Assembly (NCBI GenBank): GCA_028023455.1
Contig: JAQFVV010006293.1
Location: 2,803,844 to 2,867,843 of the forward strand
From: Epiperipatus broadwayi
Lineage: Eukaryota; Onychophora; Udeonychophora; Euonychophora; Peripatidae
DNA: 64,000 nt
Direction of reading: 5' to 3'
Position numbers and translations under genes: made by a program. Of this stretch, positions 1 to 13,110 are shown one piece after another; position 1 is the stretch's first letter, and each line of letters starts with the position of its first letter. Under the pieces are notes generated by a model. The model saw nothing but the letters and a program-made list of their open reading frames with translations. It made no database searches and was not told the DNA's origin.

Positions 1-1832
1 TAAGTCCTCATTATATGATAAATGAATTTACCTATTTTTATTCCCTATGATTAACTCACTAATTTATAAGTAATCCTAAGAAACAACAACAGCATGTTGA
101 CAACTTTTAATCTTTACCCAAATTCATTCCTTGAGGTCAATCCAATGGTCCCTTAAAATCCGAAAACTTTCCCCAGATCTGGGGTATTGACTTTAAACTT
201 CTTGCATTAAAAATTCCTTTGCTGATTCCATTGTCAGCTAGGATGAAGGCATTATTCTCACATTTCCTTTATATACAGTATGGCCCTTGTTATAACAGGA
301 AGAATTTCTGAAACTCATTATTGACATTACTAGGTCTGGGCACTAGTACCCAAACTTGGTCCCTTTATGAAATAGGTTGAATGATTTCTTCAGCAATTAC
401 TGTTTCTTTAAGGGAAATTGCAATGTCCATTATTTCTTTATAAACCTCAATTTTCTCTACAATTTCTTCCCGTTTCTTTTCTTCCATAATTTCTATCTTT
501 TCCATTTCAATATCTTTTGTTGTAATATATTTCACTGCTGTGATTATTTCTGAAAGAAGTTTTTCTCTTCAATTATTTCTAAATCAACATTTATTTTTTC
601 TATTTCACTTTTTACATTTTCCACTTTTTCTGCTTTTTGTAAAAGCTTTATGTATTCACCTATGATGGGTATTATTTCTTCCTCAAGTAATGCAATTACT
701 TCAATAATTTCTTTTTAATCACTATTTCCTTTTTTCACTACCAAATTCTGCTTCTATTTCTTCTACAGCAATTGGCTCAATCTTTTTTTCAATCCCTGCT
801 AATTCAATCCTTTTTTCTGGTACTTTCATTTTTGTAAATTCTATTTCTGTAATTGATACTAGCTTAGTCTCAATTTCTTCATATATTGCTTCTCTTTTTG
901 AACTTTTAGAAATATCTTCAACAGTTAACAGTGTTTCTGAAGGTAGACTGATAGTTTCAATAACATCCTCAGTAACTTCAATTTCTTCCTTTTTTAACAC
1001 TCTCAATGTCTGCTTCATCTGTCCTTTACACTGGGTTTCATAATATGTTCTTCAATTTTCTTCTTTTCTATAATAGCATATTCAACTTCTAGTTTTTTTG
1101 ATATATCTTTAGATGAAAGTTGTAGACTTTCTTCAACTTGTTCTAATTCAACAATATCCTCAGAATCTTTTTTTGTTTTAACATATTCACTACTAGAATA
1201 TCATTTTCAATGATTACCAATACCTTTTTTTCAATATTAACTTGTAACATTTCTTCTTCTACAACTTCTGAATCAAATTTTTGCTCAAACTGTTCTGGTA
1301 TAATAATACCAGCTATTTCTTGTAATCTTATTTCAGATGGAAGTTTTTTCTTCTACTATTTCTAATTGTTCTAGTTCCTCTGTAACCTCATCTTTTGTTG
1401 ATTCATACCTATCTGCCCTATCTCTCATGTTTTCTCACTCCAGCTGTTCAGTTGCTTTAGCATCCCAATTTCTCTTCTAACATCATCTTGATCTTCTGAG
1501 TCCCCTTTTTGTGCATTTCTCTACAGTCATTTGGTTTGACTCCAGCAGTCTAGCTTCGATTTTCTCTGCATTCCTTTGGTTTGACTCCAATTCCTTTGTT
1601 TTGGCTCCAGCTGTCTAACTTCCATTTCTTTTGAAATTCTCATCATACTCTGTGTTACAGCTATTAAATTTTCATCTCACTGTGGAGGTATGTGGTTTTG
1701 TTTAACATCATGGAGAAGTATAAGCCGATTCTTCATAGTGACCTCTAAAATTTGTTCTTCCAGATTACCATCTTCTAAGGGGATGCTGGTATCACCTCTC
1801 TTATCCCTGATTTCTTTCTGGCTATAATCCAT
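1..1832 (-). pseudogene. Degraded LTR-retrotransposon gag-like region
   Basis: Read on the minus strand, an ATG ending at 1832 opens a frame starting MDYSQKEIRDKRGDTSIPLE that soon breaks. Further open pieces follow in shifting frames, the longest being 98 codons at 722-1018. All are rich in Glu, Lys, Ile and Ser, a coiled-coil composition. The plus strand shows the matching TTC/TTT/ATT-rich texture from about 380 to 1830. The region lies just downstream (in the minus sense) of a primer-binding site at 2407-2423, the place of gag, and its acidic N-terminus recalls the gag of the intact element at 23371. I cannot see a capsid, protease or RT domain, and the first ~380 bases are unassigned. Gag identity is inferred from position and composition. 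Confidence 0.5.
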
Positions 1833-2406
1833 AGTTGATATTTGCTAGGTTTCTAACATCTCCTTAAATCTTTCTGACTAATCACAAATATTATTGTTTT
1901 ATAAACTCTACTCTGAAATCTATATAATTTATGCCTGCTTTATACTAAAATGTTGATCTCCTCTCCCTCTGTTTAATCATCTTCCCATTTCTCTTCTAAC
2001 ACTGTTCCCTTCCACCTATTATCACATGAATCTACAATTACATCTATACCTGTTTATAGGAATATGTATAACTGATATATAGCTAACACTAATTACCAGT
2101 GTTCTTTCCACTACTAGATGTGTCAAATATACATATATAAAAAAACAAATTTATCCTTTATTTCAATGAAACGTGATTTTACCAATGCTTCATTTTTGGA
2201 GATTGGTCATTCCCTCACACCTGAAATATACTAAAAGAAACTTCATTATTCCAATTATTTAACATGTATCATTCATCTATTATACTGTCATTTCCCCCTT
2301 GTTGCCATTCTGCTTCCAAATTTCATGTTGAACAAAATTTATTGCCAAGAACTATCATTACATTTTAAAAATTGATAACAGAATTTATAAAGGTAATTAT
2401 TTATTT

Positions 2407-2423
2407 CAGTCACCAGGGCGCCA
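2407..2423 (-). other. Primer-binding site of minus-strand LTR element
   Basis: On the minus strand the sequence TGGCGCCCTGGTGACTG follows directly after an LTR-like end (...GGTAACA). TGGCGCC is the usual start of a site that pairs with the 3' end of a tRNA. It supports an LTR to its right (plus coordinates) and gag to its left. Confidence 0.5.
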
Positions 2424-3596
2424 TGTTACCAAGATTCAAAAATGCACTATTGATTTGACTAGCACATTTACCAACTATTCACAATCAATAAGGTATGTAT
2501 ATAAAATAAAACAAAACATGCAGTATCCTATTATAATTTCATCTACCTTCAATAATCAACACAACTTGGAAGCTATGATGATAGCACAGGGCTTTAATTG
2601 TAAACTAATTAATTCCAAACAAAATTTCAAATTTACAATTGTAAAACAGGGTGTTACAACAAAACAAACGAATTTTACACTTATGGCTGTAAAATAACTT
2701 TTAAATTTAAACAATTAATCCTAAACAAACTTTTATAATTAATTTCAAACAAAATCTCAGATTTACAGTTGCAAAACAAGGTGTTATAACAAACAAACGA
2801 ATTTTACATTTCTGGCTGTAAAATAATTTCTAAATTTAAATAATTAATCTCAAACAAACGTTTAAACCTCTTGTTTTAAACAAGATCTCGAATTTCAAAA
2901 TAGTTAACCAAAACCAAAAAAAAAAATTTTCTCTATGGCTTTCAATCTATCATTATGCAACAAAGTTTCCAAATTTTATTTAATAGGTCTATCAAAATTT
3001 TTAATCTATGGTTGGAAAACAGGGTACTTATTTTTAAACTATTAATGTTACAATCAAAAATTTTAGTTATGGTTGAACAACATGGTATTTGATTTTAAAT
3101 AATCAATAGAAGAATTTAAATCACTTTTAAAATTATGTTAAATAGATTAAGTAAGTTTTATATCAAATTAACATTAAAGAAAAATTTGTATACATGACAT
3201 AAAATTCTGGATCATCACTCATGAGCCTTCATTGCAGTGCCAAGCCCAGGAGAAGAACAAAAAATATAGTGAGTTATTGTGCATCAATGTGAATTCAGTT
3301 CAGGGCCATGGACAGTTATTCAAGCCCCACAATTGGGCATTCAAGCTCATGAGAAAAAGGTACTCTTTAACAATAATTTTTCTACTAACTTCCCCTCTTT
3401 TCTTCCATAGCGTAAGCTTGTGGTTAAAACACCTGTAGAGGTCCCTACTATCACATTTTATACGCATATTATTGAGGTTATAGCCTCAGTAAATATTACT
3501 TACGTAATCAATGTGCATTTAATAAATTTATAATGACTACTAACACTAAGTAAATTCTTTTTTTATTGTTTTGTTTTTGAAAAAGTTTGGTGATAG
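2424..3596 (-). mobile_element. Probable LTR (minus orientation)
   Basis: The left edge is set by the adjoining primer-binding site and a TG. The right edge is uncertain and is placed where repeat R1 copy A begins. The interior is AT-rich and non-coding; small ORFs at 2455-2697 and 3232-3438 look like chance. It holds a diverged tandem repeat at about 2600-2890. No second copy of this LTR lies in the window. Confidence 0.35.
2600..2890. repeat. Diverged tandem repeat, ~135 bp unit
   Basis: Two successive units share the order AATT..CAAACAAAAT, a TTTACA(A/G)TTG block, AAAACA(G)GGTGTTA, AACGAATTTTACA and TGGCTGTAAAATAA. A third, weaker unit appears to follow to about 3000. No coding function is seen. 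Confidence 0.6.
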
Positions 3597-5540
3597 GTAA
3601 TGGTATACATATATGCCATTACATCACTTTCAAACGAGTGAAAAAGATCTATAAATAAAATCACCCACAAGTAGAAATAAATATAAAAAAAGAAAATTTA
3701 ATAATGTTATTTAAATTAATATATATAATGCACAGATAGCAAACTAATTATATAATTATTTAAAGTTAAAAATCTAAAAACAAGATTGATTTTAATATAA
3801 AAGAATAGAAAAAAGCTGTTAATTAGTTAAAGTTATTTTTAATCTTAGAATGGAAATGATTTTCTATAATAACGTAATAACAAATAGACTCTCGGGCATA
3901 AGGTCAGATAAGAGATCGATAAGAGATCAATTAAAAAAATACTAGTGATAAAATTTTGAGTTCATGCTTTAAATCAAGCCATCCAATAACAATGGAAATG
4001 AACATATGGTTCACAGAGAAAAGCCATCTTCACCAATAAGAACAGTGCCAAGCCAGGCAAGATCGATTCTGGAATCTGATGATAAGGAATTCAAACAAAT
4101 AAAAAGGAAAGAAAAGAAAACTTTGGCTAAGTGAAGTTTTGTTCATTTATATTGCTCTTGTTGAATATGTAATCTAAGCATATTTACATGTATTGCAGAT
4201 ATCAAAAATGTAAGAGACATGCAATAAATTAGTTTCCTGTAGTTGTGCCAGCTGAGGTGACCTCCAGTGTTATGGTGCATGAAAAACAGCAAACAATGGA
4301 TTGATCTTTCTGAAAACAATATTAATACTAAATGGATTTTGATTGGAGTGTCAACACATCATGGACTGCAAAGATGGATTTCAAATAAACCTACAATCAT
4401 GGAAAGTATGAACTTTAATAATCTAAGAACTTTTCAAATACTTTAATAACTAAAACCAAAAACTTTTCAAATACTTAAACCTAAAGAGTACCTAACTCAT
4501 AAAATCTCTTATCTGACTAAGCAGAAATTTAAATTATTTGTTCTATTTTTCTTTTAATATGTTTGTTATTATTATTACTTCAATTCTTGTAATTTCTTTT
4601 TAAATTAATAATTTAAAAATAATCATAAATGGCTGCATAAATTCATAAGACTATGTTAGTTTAAGGTGTGTTAATTTTGGGCTATTTGTTACATACTTGA
4701 ATCAGTGCTGATGGAGAGATTTATGGGTGTTTTATGTCAATCTGGAAAGATGTATTGGATTCTCATTCCCTTGTGTCACGTTAGCATACAGGGCATAGTC
4801 CTGACTGAATGCATGGACCAAAAGTGTAGCCATCACGTTGCCGATGGAGTATTTCCTATGCCATTATCTCCTTTCACTCTGGTTGCAACAGTAAGCCAGC
4901 AAAGATCCCTATTCCCCATTTATAGAACATTTCTATTATATATTTTTTTAAATGATTACTGCACCAGACAAATGCACATACCTGTACTGGATGAGGGTCA
5001 TTATTTCTTTAATAATATCATGCTACATGTGCATATTCCTGTAAGCATGGCTATTTATGCTAACATCTTTATTTTGCATTGATCACATCGATATATCAAT
5101 AAGCTGGTGTCAATTTGGACATGAACTTATAGACTGGAATTAAAAGAAACAAGTTAGTTAAGTGCATAGTCTACGTAGATTAATAAAATTAAGCAAAGTA
5201 TTAAAATTGTCTTAAATATATTAAATGCATCCATCTATGCATATAATATAAATTAAATTTATTCAGTAACTAATTATCAATAATTTTTCTTTTAATGTGT
5301 GTGCATAATAATAAAAATGTTTTGTTTGACTAATTTTGGCAGTAACTTATTTTTATATATTCTTATTAATAATATTTTTAAAATGAAGAAGTAGAAATTT
5401 TATATATTCAGAGTGATATTTTAAGCTCAGCTTCTTCCTAAGCTAGTGACTGGGGCTTAACTGTAAAAACCAAATTAGTCAAATTAATCAAAGCCAATTT
5501 CAAAATAGCTATTTTTTAGTGTAATGCGATGTTATAATAT
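3597..5540 (+). repeat. Repeat R1, copy A (LTR-like)
   Basis: This stretch aligns in order with 7147-9250 (copy B) and 62448-64000 (copy C), all in the same orientation. Shared blocks include a GGAAATGATT block near 3850, a TATCTGAC block near 4510, the GCATACA..GGCA and CTGAATGCATG blocks at 4785-4815, and GATGAGGGTCATT at 4991. Each copy starts with a short inverted repeat (here GTAATGG...CCATTAC). Length and the TG-like start suggest an LTR, possibly solo. The 125-codon ORF at 4705-5082 lies in this repeat and is not conserved in the other copies, so I do not call it a gene. Confidence 0.6.
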
Positions 5541-7146
5541 ATATATATAGTACCAACATTGTGTTGGCACATAATAATTTTGTTTAAAAAATTATTAAAA
5601 TAAAAATCTTTCGTCAAAGAAAATGTAAGATTAAAAGTCTAAAAGTTTTATAAAAAAAGTAAAGAGTTTTTTTTCCTTATTATTAATTGAAATATAAGTT
5701 AAAAATTTAAAAACATAAATCTCTTTTATTTAAGTTAAAGAAAGAAAAAAAGTTCATCTTAAAACTAAATAGTGAATGGATGTCAAATTATATATGTGCT
5801 TGTGACTGTAAATATAATTTATGCATATTAAATATTAAAAAATAAATGAAAGTTAAAAAATTAAAAAACACTCAGCGGTGGCTACTAATTAAAAATATAA
5901 AAACAACAGTTTGCATGGCTACTAATTAAATGATCTCCAAAAACATGTAATTAAAAGATTATCAAAGGAATTTTGACAACAGATATAGCTGGAGGATATC
6001 AAAATGACAACACATCGTATGTATAAATAGTCAATTTTTTATCTGACAGTTAGTCAAGTTTAAGTTGAGTTTAAGTTGTGTTTGAGATAACAGTTCAGTA
6101 CATTCTATCAGTGAGTTATATTAGTCAGCTTATTATATATCCAGAATCAAGAATGCAGTGTTAAAACCTCGGAAAACATACGACTTTCTCCAGCCTAAAG
6201 TCCAATGAAAATAGCCAACCTACTTGATAAAAGTGATGCCTGTGTAACAACCTGAAGCCGCTCAATATCTAATTGTCTTAAAGAAAATGCCTCAGAATAA
6301 TCATCATCAAATCTCCACAAGAAAACTTTAAATCCAACTGGTTAGAAATATTTCATTAGAAGCAGCAACAGCAAGAAGCATCCACGTTCAAAATTCTAGG
6401 TAATAACATTTTCTTATATTCATTTCTAAAGTAGCCATCACCTTTGTAAAGCCTCAAGAGTGAAGTTTAAGAACTCTATAGCATACATAGATGAACTATT
6501 AATATGTGTGTTTAAAATGTTGTGTATGTTCATGAATTAGTATATAGTGATTTCATTGTATTTTGTATTTCAAATATTATTTAATGCTTTCTCGTAAGAT
6601 ATTATAGTGTGTTAATTAAAATGCGCGTGTTATATTAGTTAAATAAGATTGATAAAATATTTAAAATTAATTTAATATTTGTTAATTAAAATAAATTGTC
6701 TTTAAACTAAAGATTTATTTTGTCGGTCAATTCTTTTCACCACTAATTGAATTAAAAAAATAGCTGAGCTAGTTAAGGGATTTTTCGAGTGCTGGATTAT
6801 AGGCCTACTGTCCGAATATGTTAGTTTTAGACTAGCTGGTACCCAGGGTTTACTCCAAAACAAAGTGTTTGTATAGTAGGAGTTTGAATCTAGCAGCTGA
6901 GGTGGGCCACAATCTGGAAATGTGATCATGTTATGTGTTGCATAGCTCGATCTGATGTTGGGTATTATTGACAGCTCTGCTATCAATATTATTTTCCACT
7001 TTGCTCGAATGTGCCGGTTCATTCACGTAATATTTACAATTAAATAAGATTATAAATGTATTAGAAATAAGGTTGAAACCCAGCTAAAACAAGCTTGCAG
7101 GGTAAGTATGATTTACAATGGATCGAACCCGGTACAATATATATAC
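5541..7146. other. Non-coding stretch between R1 copies A and B
   Basis: AT-rich with no convincing reading frame. It could be the decayed interior of an element whose LTRs are R1-A and R1-B, but no primer-binding site is clear after copy A. It contains the shared module at 6780-7020 and an antisense tRNA-like box at 7121-7135. Confidence 0.4.
6780..7020 (-). repeat. Dispersed module shared with the 9.3-15.3 kb LTRs
   Basis: The reverse complement of this stretch matches about 9539-9740 and 13780-13980. Common landmarks are CAGATCGAGCTAT, CATAACATGA, TGGCCCA and TGTTTTG, in that order. It is therefore an old dispersed unit or the remnant of another LTR of that family in the opposite orientation. 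The 106-codon ORF across it (6702-7022, minus) is a by-product. Confidence 0.5.
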
Positions 7147-9250
7147 TGTAACGGGCACAGACGATGTTACATTGTTTTTTTATTAGTAAACATGAAAAGA
7201 ATAAAAGTACGCAAATAAAACTTCCTTTTTAAGAATTAAAAATTGAAAATTAAAATTCTATACTAAACTCATATATATATAAAATTGCACAGAAGAAAAA
7301 AAAAAATTATTAAAATAAAACTTTATTCAAAATAGAAAAACTAAATCTTTCAACAAAAAGATTTAGAGATAAAAATATATCTTTAAGTTTGGAAAACACA
7401 GTAATTAATCCGAAAATGGAAATGATTGTTTCAATTAGTTAAATATAAACTAGCCCTTGGGCATTTAAAATGTATAAGCAAAGATTAGATAGGAGAGAAA
7501 AACAATGGAATCAGACCTCAGTGAAAGGACCATCACATCTATGACGTAATGTAAATTGAATCCTTAAAGTTAATATAAAAGGAAAAGTTTGGAAATTATT
7601 AGTTAGTTATTACAAGAGGACAGATATGTGTTAAGTTGGAGAGGGTTGGAGGAGAAGGGATTGAAAGATGCACTTTCAATTCCTTCAGTGGTTATAAAAA
7701 AAGAAAGAAAGAGAAATGACCGATCGTTTTCTACATTAAGGACCAGCTAAAGTAAAAGACCTCCTGGATAAATAAAAAAAAACAACGGCTAACTGGATAC
7801 CAATATCTTCAGGATGGCATGAGAATTCTCATTCAAAATTACAAACAACTACAAATTATGGACCTTTTAAAACCGTAAGAACTTTAAATAATTCATAAAC
7901 ATTAAATTAAAAACTTTCCATATTAAAAAAAATAGAAATAGATTCCTATCTGACCAAACTAAATTATTTATTAATTAGTTATAATTTTATTTGATGTATT
8001 TCTTCTTTGTAAAATCATTTCCATTTTTTTTTTTGTTCTTTAAGTTTTATTTATGATTTTTGTTTTGCGATGAATTGAATTATATAAATGTTAAACTTAA
8101 GTCAGGTGTGAATGGCTATATAGATTTGTAAAGTTATATTAGGGGAGGGTAATCTTAGGTTATTTGTTTCATAGTTGAATTAGGTCAATGGATTGGATAT
8201 ATTGGTGTAAGTAATAGATGTAGTACGAGATTCGCTATGGGCAGAATCGCTTTTCATGCCGCACACTTTCTTTTTGCCTATGGAATGCGATCGTAAGTCG
8301 GCAAAATGACCGCAGTCCTTTCCTATGGAGTTTTTTTTATTGCTTTTATCATCAGATAGATGTAGTATTCCTATCTGATGAAAGGCAATTTCTTCTCTTA
8401 ACCTATTTGTGCTGTTGTAATCGTATTACATTGAATACATCGATATATCAGATGGATTGAAGTTGGTTTGACTGTGAAGTTTTGGCCTAAGGTTAAACAA
8501 GGATAGAATATTTTCTTTTCAAATGCAATCTATGTAGTCTATTCATACTCAACACTCTAAATAAAAATGCATTAAATTTAAGTTGGGTATAGATGCTTGC
8601 ATGGGTTCGTTACCAGTTAATTATGTTTTTGGTTTTCATATTTGATAAAAATATATAGACATTCGGTAAATACTGATACCTTATGGTGAGTATCTAAGAT
8701 GTATTTATGTCGGATGTCTTTTAAGTTATTGGTGTCTTGCGGCATCTTATGATGAATGCCATTGGGTTTCTTATAGACTTCCCTCTGCATTTCCATCAAT
8801 GACTTTATATTTTGATCGTTTATGTTTACTTTGAAATGTTTTTGACTGTGTAATCTATGTAATCGATCTATACTCAACATTTATAAAACAAACTTTTATA
8901 AACCCATCTGTGCAAACTTATAATAGTATAAAAATTAAAATGTAAATTAAAATCTAAAATAAAAGTTAAAAATAATGTTAAATGGTAAAGTAAACATGGT
9001 AAAATAATAATGTTAAATTTTATATATATGTGCGTAAATAAATGTTTGTATGTTAATTACTGGCAGTGGCTTATTTTATTCTTTTTTTAAAAATTATTCT
9101 TAGATAAGAATTTATGAAATATAAATCTCTGCTGTTCCATTGAGCTAGTGATAATGGGCTAACGACCGGAATCAACCAAAATATATAAAATAAATATTTT
9201 TTTTAAACTTATGTATCTGCCTACTTTATAAATTTTTCTAGGTTCAAATG
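7147..9250 (+). repeat. Repeat R1, copy B (LTR-like)
   Basis: It starts TGTAACGGGC..GATGTTACA, the same terminal inverted repeat design as copy C. It shares with A and C the GGAAATGATTGTTT, CTATCTGAC, TTATTTGTTTCATAGTT and CTATGTAG.CTAT.CATACTC blocks. A TATA-like TATAAAAGG sits near 7574. Just past its end, at 9256, is TGGCGCCCTTGTAGTGCAG, which looks like a primer-binding site. That makes B a plausible 5' LTR whose interior was displaced by the element starting at 9315. A perfect 11 bp hairpin lies at 8349-8381. Confidence 0.6.
8349..8381. other. Perfect 11-bp stem hairpin
   Basis: TCATCAGATAG at 8349-8359 pairs with CTATCTGATGA at 8371-8381 around an 11 nt loop, inside R1-B. It contains the letters CTGATGA but lacks the rest of a hammerhead core. 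Confidence 0.6.
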
Positions 9251-9255
9251 TCTAG

Positions 9256-9274
9256 ATGGCGCCCTTGTAGTGCA
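9256..9274 (+). other. Possible primer-binding site after R1-B
   Basis: TGGCGCCCTTGTAGTGCAG begins with the TGGCGCC typical of retroelement primer sites and lies immediately after the region of R1 homology. Confidence 0.4.
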
Positions 9275-9314
9275 GATTACATTAAGTCTCCAACTTCTCT
9301 GGATCATTATAATA

Positions 9315-11078
9315 TATTGAACCAGATCCCCCAAAATTACCATATTAACCAGGTTTAAAATACCTTGTAAACATAACCTTTTAATATCTTGGCTTTATCT
9401 GAACTTTAATAAGCTTATTATTAAGTTCAATACATAACTTTATGGTGATTATTATTTTATATATTTAATACTATGGGAATGGACCGTCTCTTCAAGCAGA
9501 GGGGAGAATATAATTGATAGCATGACAATCAATGATACTCATGGCCAGATTAAGATATACAAAGCATAACATGACCACATTTCCTGAACATGGCCCACCT
9601 TGACTGCTGGAGCAAAACCCTGCCATACAAAATATTTTATGTTTTGAGAATCAAAATCAAGTGGCAGCTGACCATATGTTATATAGCTGGCATACTTCGA
9701 ACAACAGACACCCAATCCAGTACTTGACATATTCCAGAGTAGCTCATACTCTTAACCAGGGTGTCCAGCATATCTAAAATTAACACATAACATTTAAATC
9801 TTTAAATAAATTGTGATGCTATGACAAGAGAGACAATAGACCAAATAATACTTAAGCAAACATTAATATTTATTCAAGCACACATATATAATATAATATA
9901 ACAATCTAATATTTTATACAAAGAAATGTGAATAATTAATCAGGCTAATTTTTATAGTAGTTATTTATTAAGTTCATTTAATTTTAAAATTATAAAGGAT
10001 CTATAGACAATTATATTGTGGAAAATATATATTTACCTGGGCTTTCGTGATATTAAATGACACAATTCATTTGTTTTTGTTTTCATTAGTGTTACTTTCC
10101 AACTGGTTGGATTTTAAATCTCCAACAATGGTTTCAGGGCCTGTCTTCTATTCTTCAGCTTGACAATGGAGAAGAGAGTAGTGACAGCATTTATCTTACA
10201 ACTTAAGCATTGTTTCTAGGTGTTGGTTCAAGGTGTGGACAGTTGATTTTTGGTAGAAGACTTTGGGGCCTGAAGCCCAATAAAATGCTTCTAAGGCAGT
10301 CTAGCAATGCAGGTTGCTAGTTCTGCAGATTTTGCAATAAGAATTTCTGCAACAATAATGACTGGGTCTATTCAGTTCTTAGATTTTCTGAATCTCTGGA
10401 GCAATGAATAATGTAATGCATCAATCATAAAATGAAGACTGGAATGATTTACAGACTCAAGAGTGGAATGAGTTACAGAATCAAAAGCAATATGAATAAC
10501 AATAGACAGGTGTGACTTTATACTTTTTTCTCTCCCATTGTTTTAATCACATCATTATTTTTAATTTTGATCGTAACTTGAATCTGTTTTTTAATTAATT
10601 TCTACATTTCATTTTATCTAATTTTTTTAGATTAATCTACTATCTCATCACAGTTATACTGAAAAGATAGTTTACATAGATTTTTAATTAATTCAATTGT
10701 TAATTTTACTTTTTCTTTATCAGTCAGTAATCTTTTAAACTAATTACATTTTTGAAAGTTATTCCTTTATAAACTAATTTTTATTCCAATTTTTTTCACA
10801 TTTACTTATTTTCATACATTTTACTCTTTTAATTTTTTTAAAAAAGAGAGAGTTTTAAATCTTTTTTTATTTTAAAATTTCCCCCACCCACTCTCAATAC
10901 TAAAACTATTCTATTTTAAAAGAAAAAACAATATCTTTTTATTTTACAAAAATCTACTTAACTAATTATTTCTTCAACTATTTTTTCTTTCTTATTAAAT
11001 TTGATCATATATTTTGAATTATAAAATGCGTAATGCAGATATATGTAAGTTTTATAGATATATCTTGCTAGCATTACA
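9315..11078 (-). mobile_element. 3' LTR of minus-strand element
   Basis: Aligns end to end with 13544-15304 (1764 versus 1761 bp). Shared blocks include AAAATACCTTGTAAACATAA, CTTTTAATATCTTGGCTTTA, TTTCCAACTGGTT, a CTGGAGCAATGAATAATG block and CATTTTATCTAAT. The plus-strand right end ...GCATTACA gives the LTR start TGTAATGC on the minus strand. The pair has diverged clearly, with many substitutions and small indels, so the insertion is old. The left edge is fixed only by homology, and no target duplication could be confirmed. Confidence 0.75.
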
Positions 11079-11102
11079 TCACACACACCCCATTTGAAAG
11101 AT

Positions 11103-11127
11103 AAAATGGGTCAATTTGACCCATTTT
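11103..11127. other. Perfect 25-bp palindrome
   Basis: Arms AAAATGGGTCAA and TTGACCCATTTT around a single T, 25 bp inside the 3' LTR boundary. Confidence 0.7.
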
Positions 11128-12509
11128 AGCTCAGACATTTTACTTTTAACTTTTCTGTCTGATTTTCACTTTTCATTTTTATTTATTTATGTATTTGTTT
11201 ACTATTTTTTTATATAAGTGTCAAATTGCATACAGACTGACAAAATACAGAGGATGACTTTTTTACACTGCTCTATCTCTCAGGCCACAATCTATGTTTT
11301 CTAGCAATGATTATGTCATATGTAATGACTACCAGGGACAACATGCATCTTTCCAGTGTGTACGAAGAGCTGAGAGTGGCAGAACACATCTGCTCTTACC
11401 CAATTTACATAATAAACAATATTATAACATTAACTTTATTACTGTGTTGGGAATTTCTCTACCAGTGGATTGAATGAGTCTAGGACTTTCTCCCTTGGGT
11501 CTGTATCCTAGAATATATGGGGTTGCTGTAAATGGCAGTATTCATCCACTAATCATTCAGTTTATACAAAAAATGAGATTTATTACAGGATATTGGGAAT
11601 TTTCTTTTCAATGAAAATGATTTGTTGATTATTCTGGAATTCTCTTTCCAGTGTGCACATTTATTTTAGATAAGGGACTGGGATAACATCTCCCAGTTTG
11701 TTGGATGGGTTCAAGACCCTTCTACTGGATCTTCATCATATCGGACAATCCCTCTTGTTTTCATACCTATTACAGATCTTAAGTTCACACAGCAACAGCC
11801 TACACACACCTTCCTCAACCTTTATCTGCACTTTTATTCTTCCTCCATGATGCTTTTAACCTAGACACAATCTACACTTACTTGAAAGATTATTTTGCAA
11901 TATTTTATTTATTTTTTAGAGATTTCAAATTATTTATTAGGGTTTTATTCAACTTATTTGTTTTTAAAATCTTTTTTTTTATCTACATACATTGATTCTC
12001 TAAAAAAAAAACTTTTATTTTATTCACATACATTTACTCTAAAATATTATTTATTTTACTCTACTCTAAATAACAAATTCTCATTTCATTTCCATTTATC
12101 ATATATTAACTCTAATACAAAAAATTTTTTTTATTTTATTTTATTTATATACTTTTATTGCCATTATTGGGTATTGATTTTCTAAAATATTTTTATTTTA
12201 CTCTATTTCCTTTACTTTATCAACTCTCAAAACAAAGTCATTTTATTTATTTAACTCTATTTATTTCACTTTACTTCATTATTACATCTGAAAAACATTT
12301 TATCTTATTTGTTTAATGTCATTTCCATTCTCATAATCCATGTACAATAAACTTTTTTTTATTCCAAAAAAGTTCACTCAATTCCTAAACCCTAACTCCC
12401 CCCTAACCTTTGTCAGGTGGTTCATTTTTCCTTTTAATTAATTTTATGATATAGGTTCCTTTACCTCTTTTCTGTTTCTTGCTTGTGTTTTTTAGTTGTT
12501 GTTTTTTCT

Positions 12510-13110
12510 TTAAATTGTTTTATTTTCTGCTTCTGGTGTCATCTTTGGCTTAAGAATAGTTTGTAAGTAAAATTTAATTATGGACACCTTTTCTAATATT
12601 TTATCTATCTTTTCCTTCCTATAATTGTCTTTGCTATTTGAATGTAATTCCATGTTACCTATCATTTTTTCTTTCTGAAAAACTTCCATTTCATTATGTT
12701 TTATTTCTAACACATCTTTATTTTTAGCTTGAAGGTTATCACTTGAATCAGAAATATTTTCTGGTTCTGACCTAATTTCTGAGTTGGACTTATTCTCTAA
12801 TTTGGATTTAAATTTTTGTTCAAAATTATATTTGTTTTCTAGTTCCATTTCATTTGCAGTATTTATACTTTTAAAGGCATGTACTCACTTGCACTTTACT
12901 GTTTATTTTTAGTTATATATATTTTAGCTATTAACTGTTTTATACTCGGATCTATTTTCATGCTTTCTAATATTTTCCTATCCTTCTAGTCAGATTATCC
13001 ACATCTGTATTAATCATTCTATTTATTTGTCGAACATTTCTGGGTATTTCTCAAACTTCTTCAAACAACTTGGTAATTTCATATTCTTCTATATTATTTT
13101 GAGTCTCCAT
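12510..13110 (-). pseudogene. Broken gag-like ORF of the minus-strand element
   Basis: An ATG ending at 13110 begins METQNNIEEYEITKLFEEV and then hits stops. A second piece, 112 codons at 12510-12848, is Glu/Lys/Asn/Ser-rich and low in hydrophobic residues. Both lie after the primer-binding site at 13529-13543, where gag is expected. No capsid or zinc-knuckle motif is visible. Gag is an inference from position and from the similar acidic, coiled-coil-like makeup of the gag at 23371. Confidence 0.45.

Noticed and set aside
4705-5082. 125-codon ORF with hydrophobic stretches
   Set aside because: Lies wholly in repeat R1; the homologous parts of copies B and C are not open.
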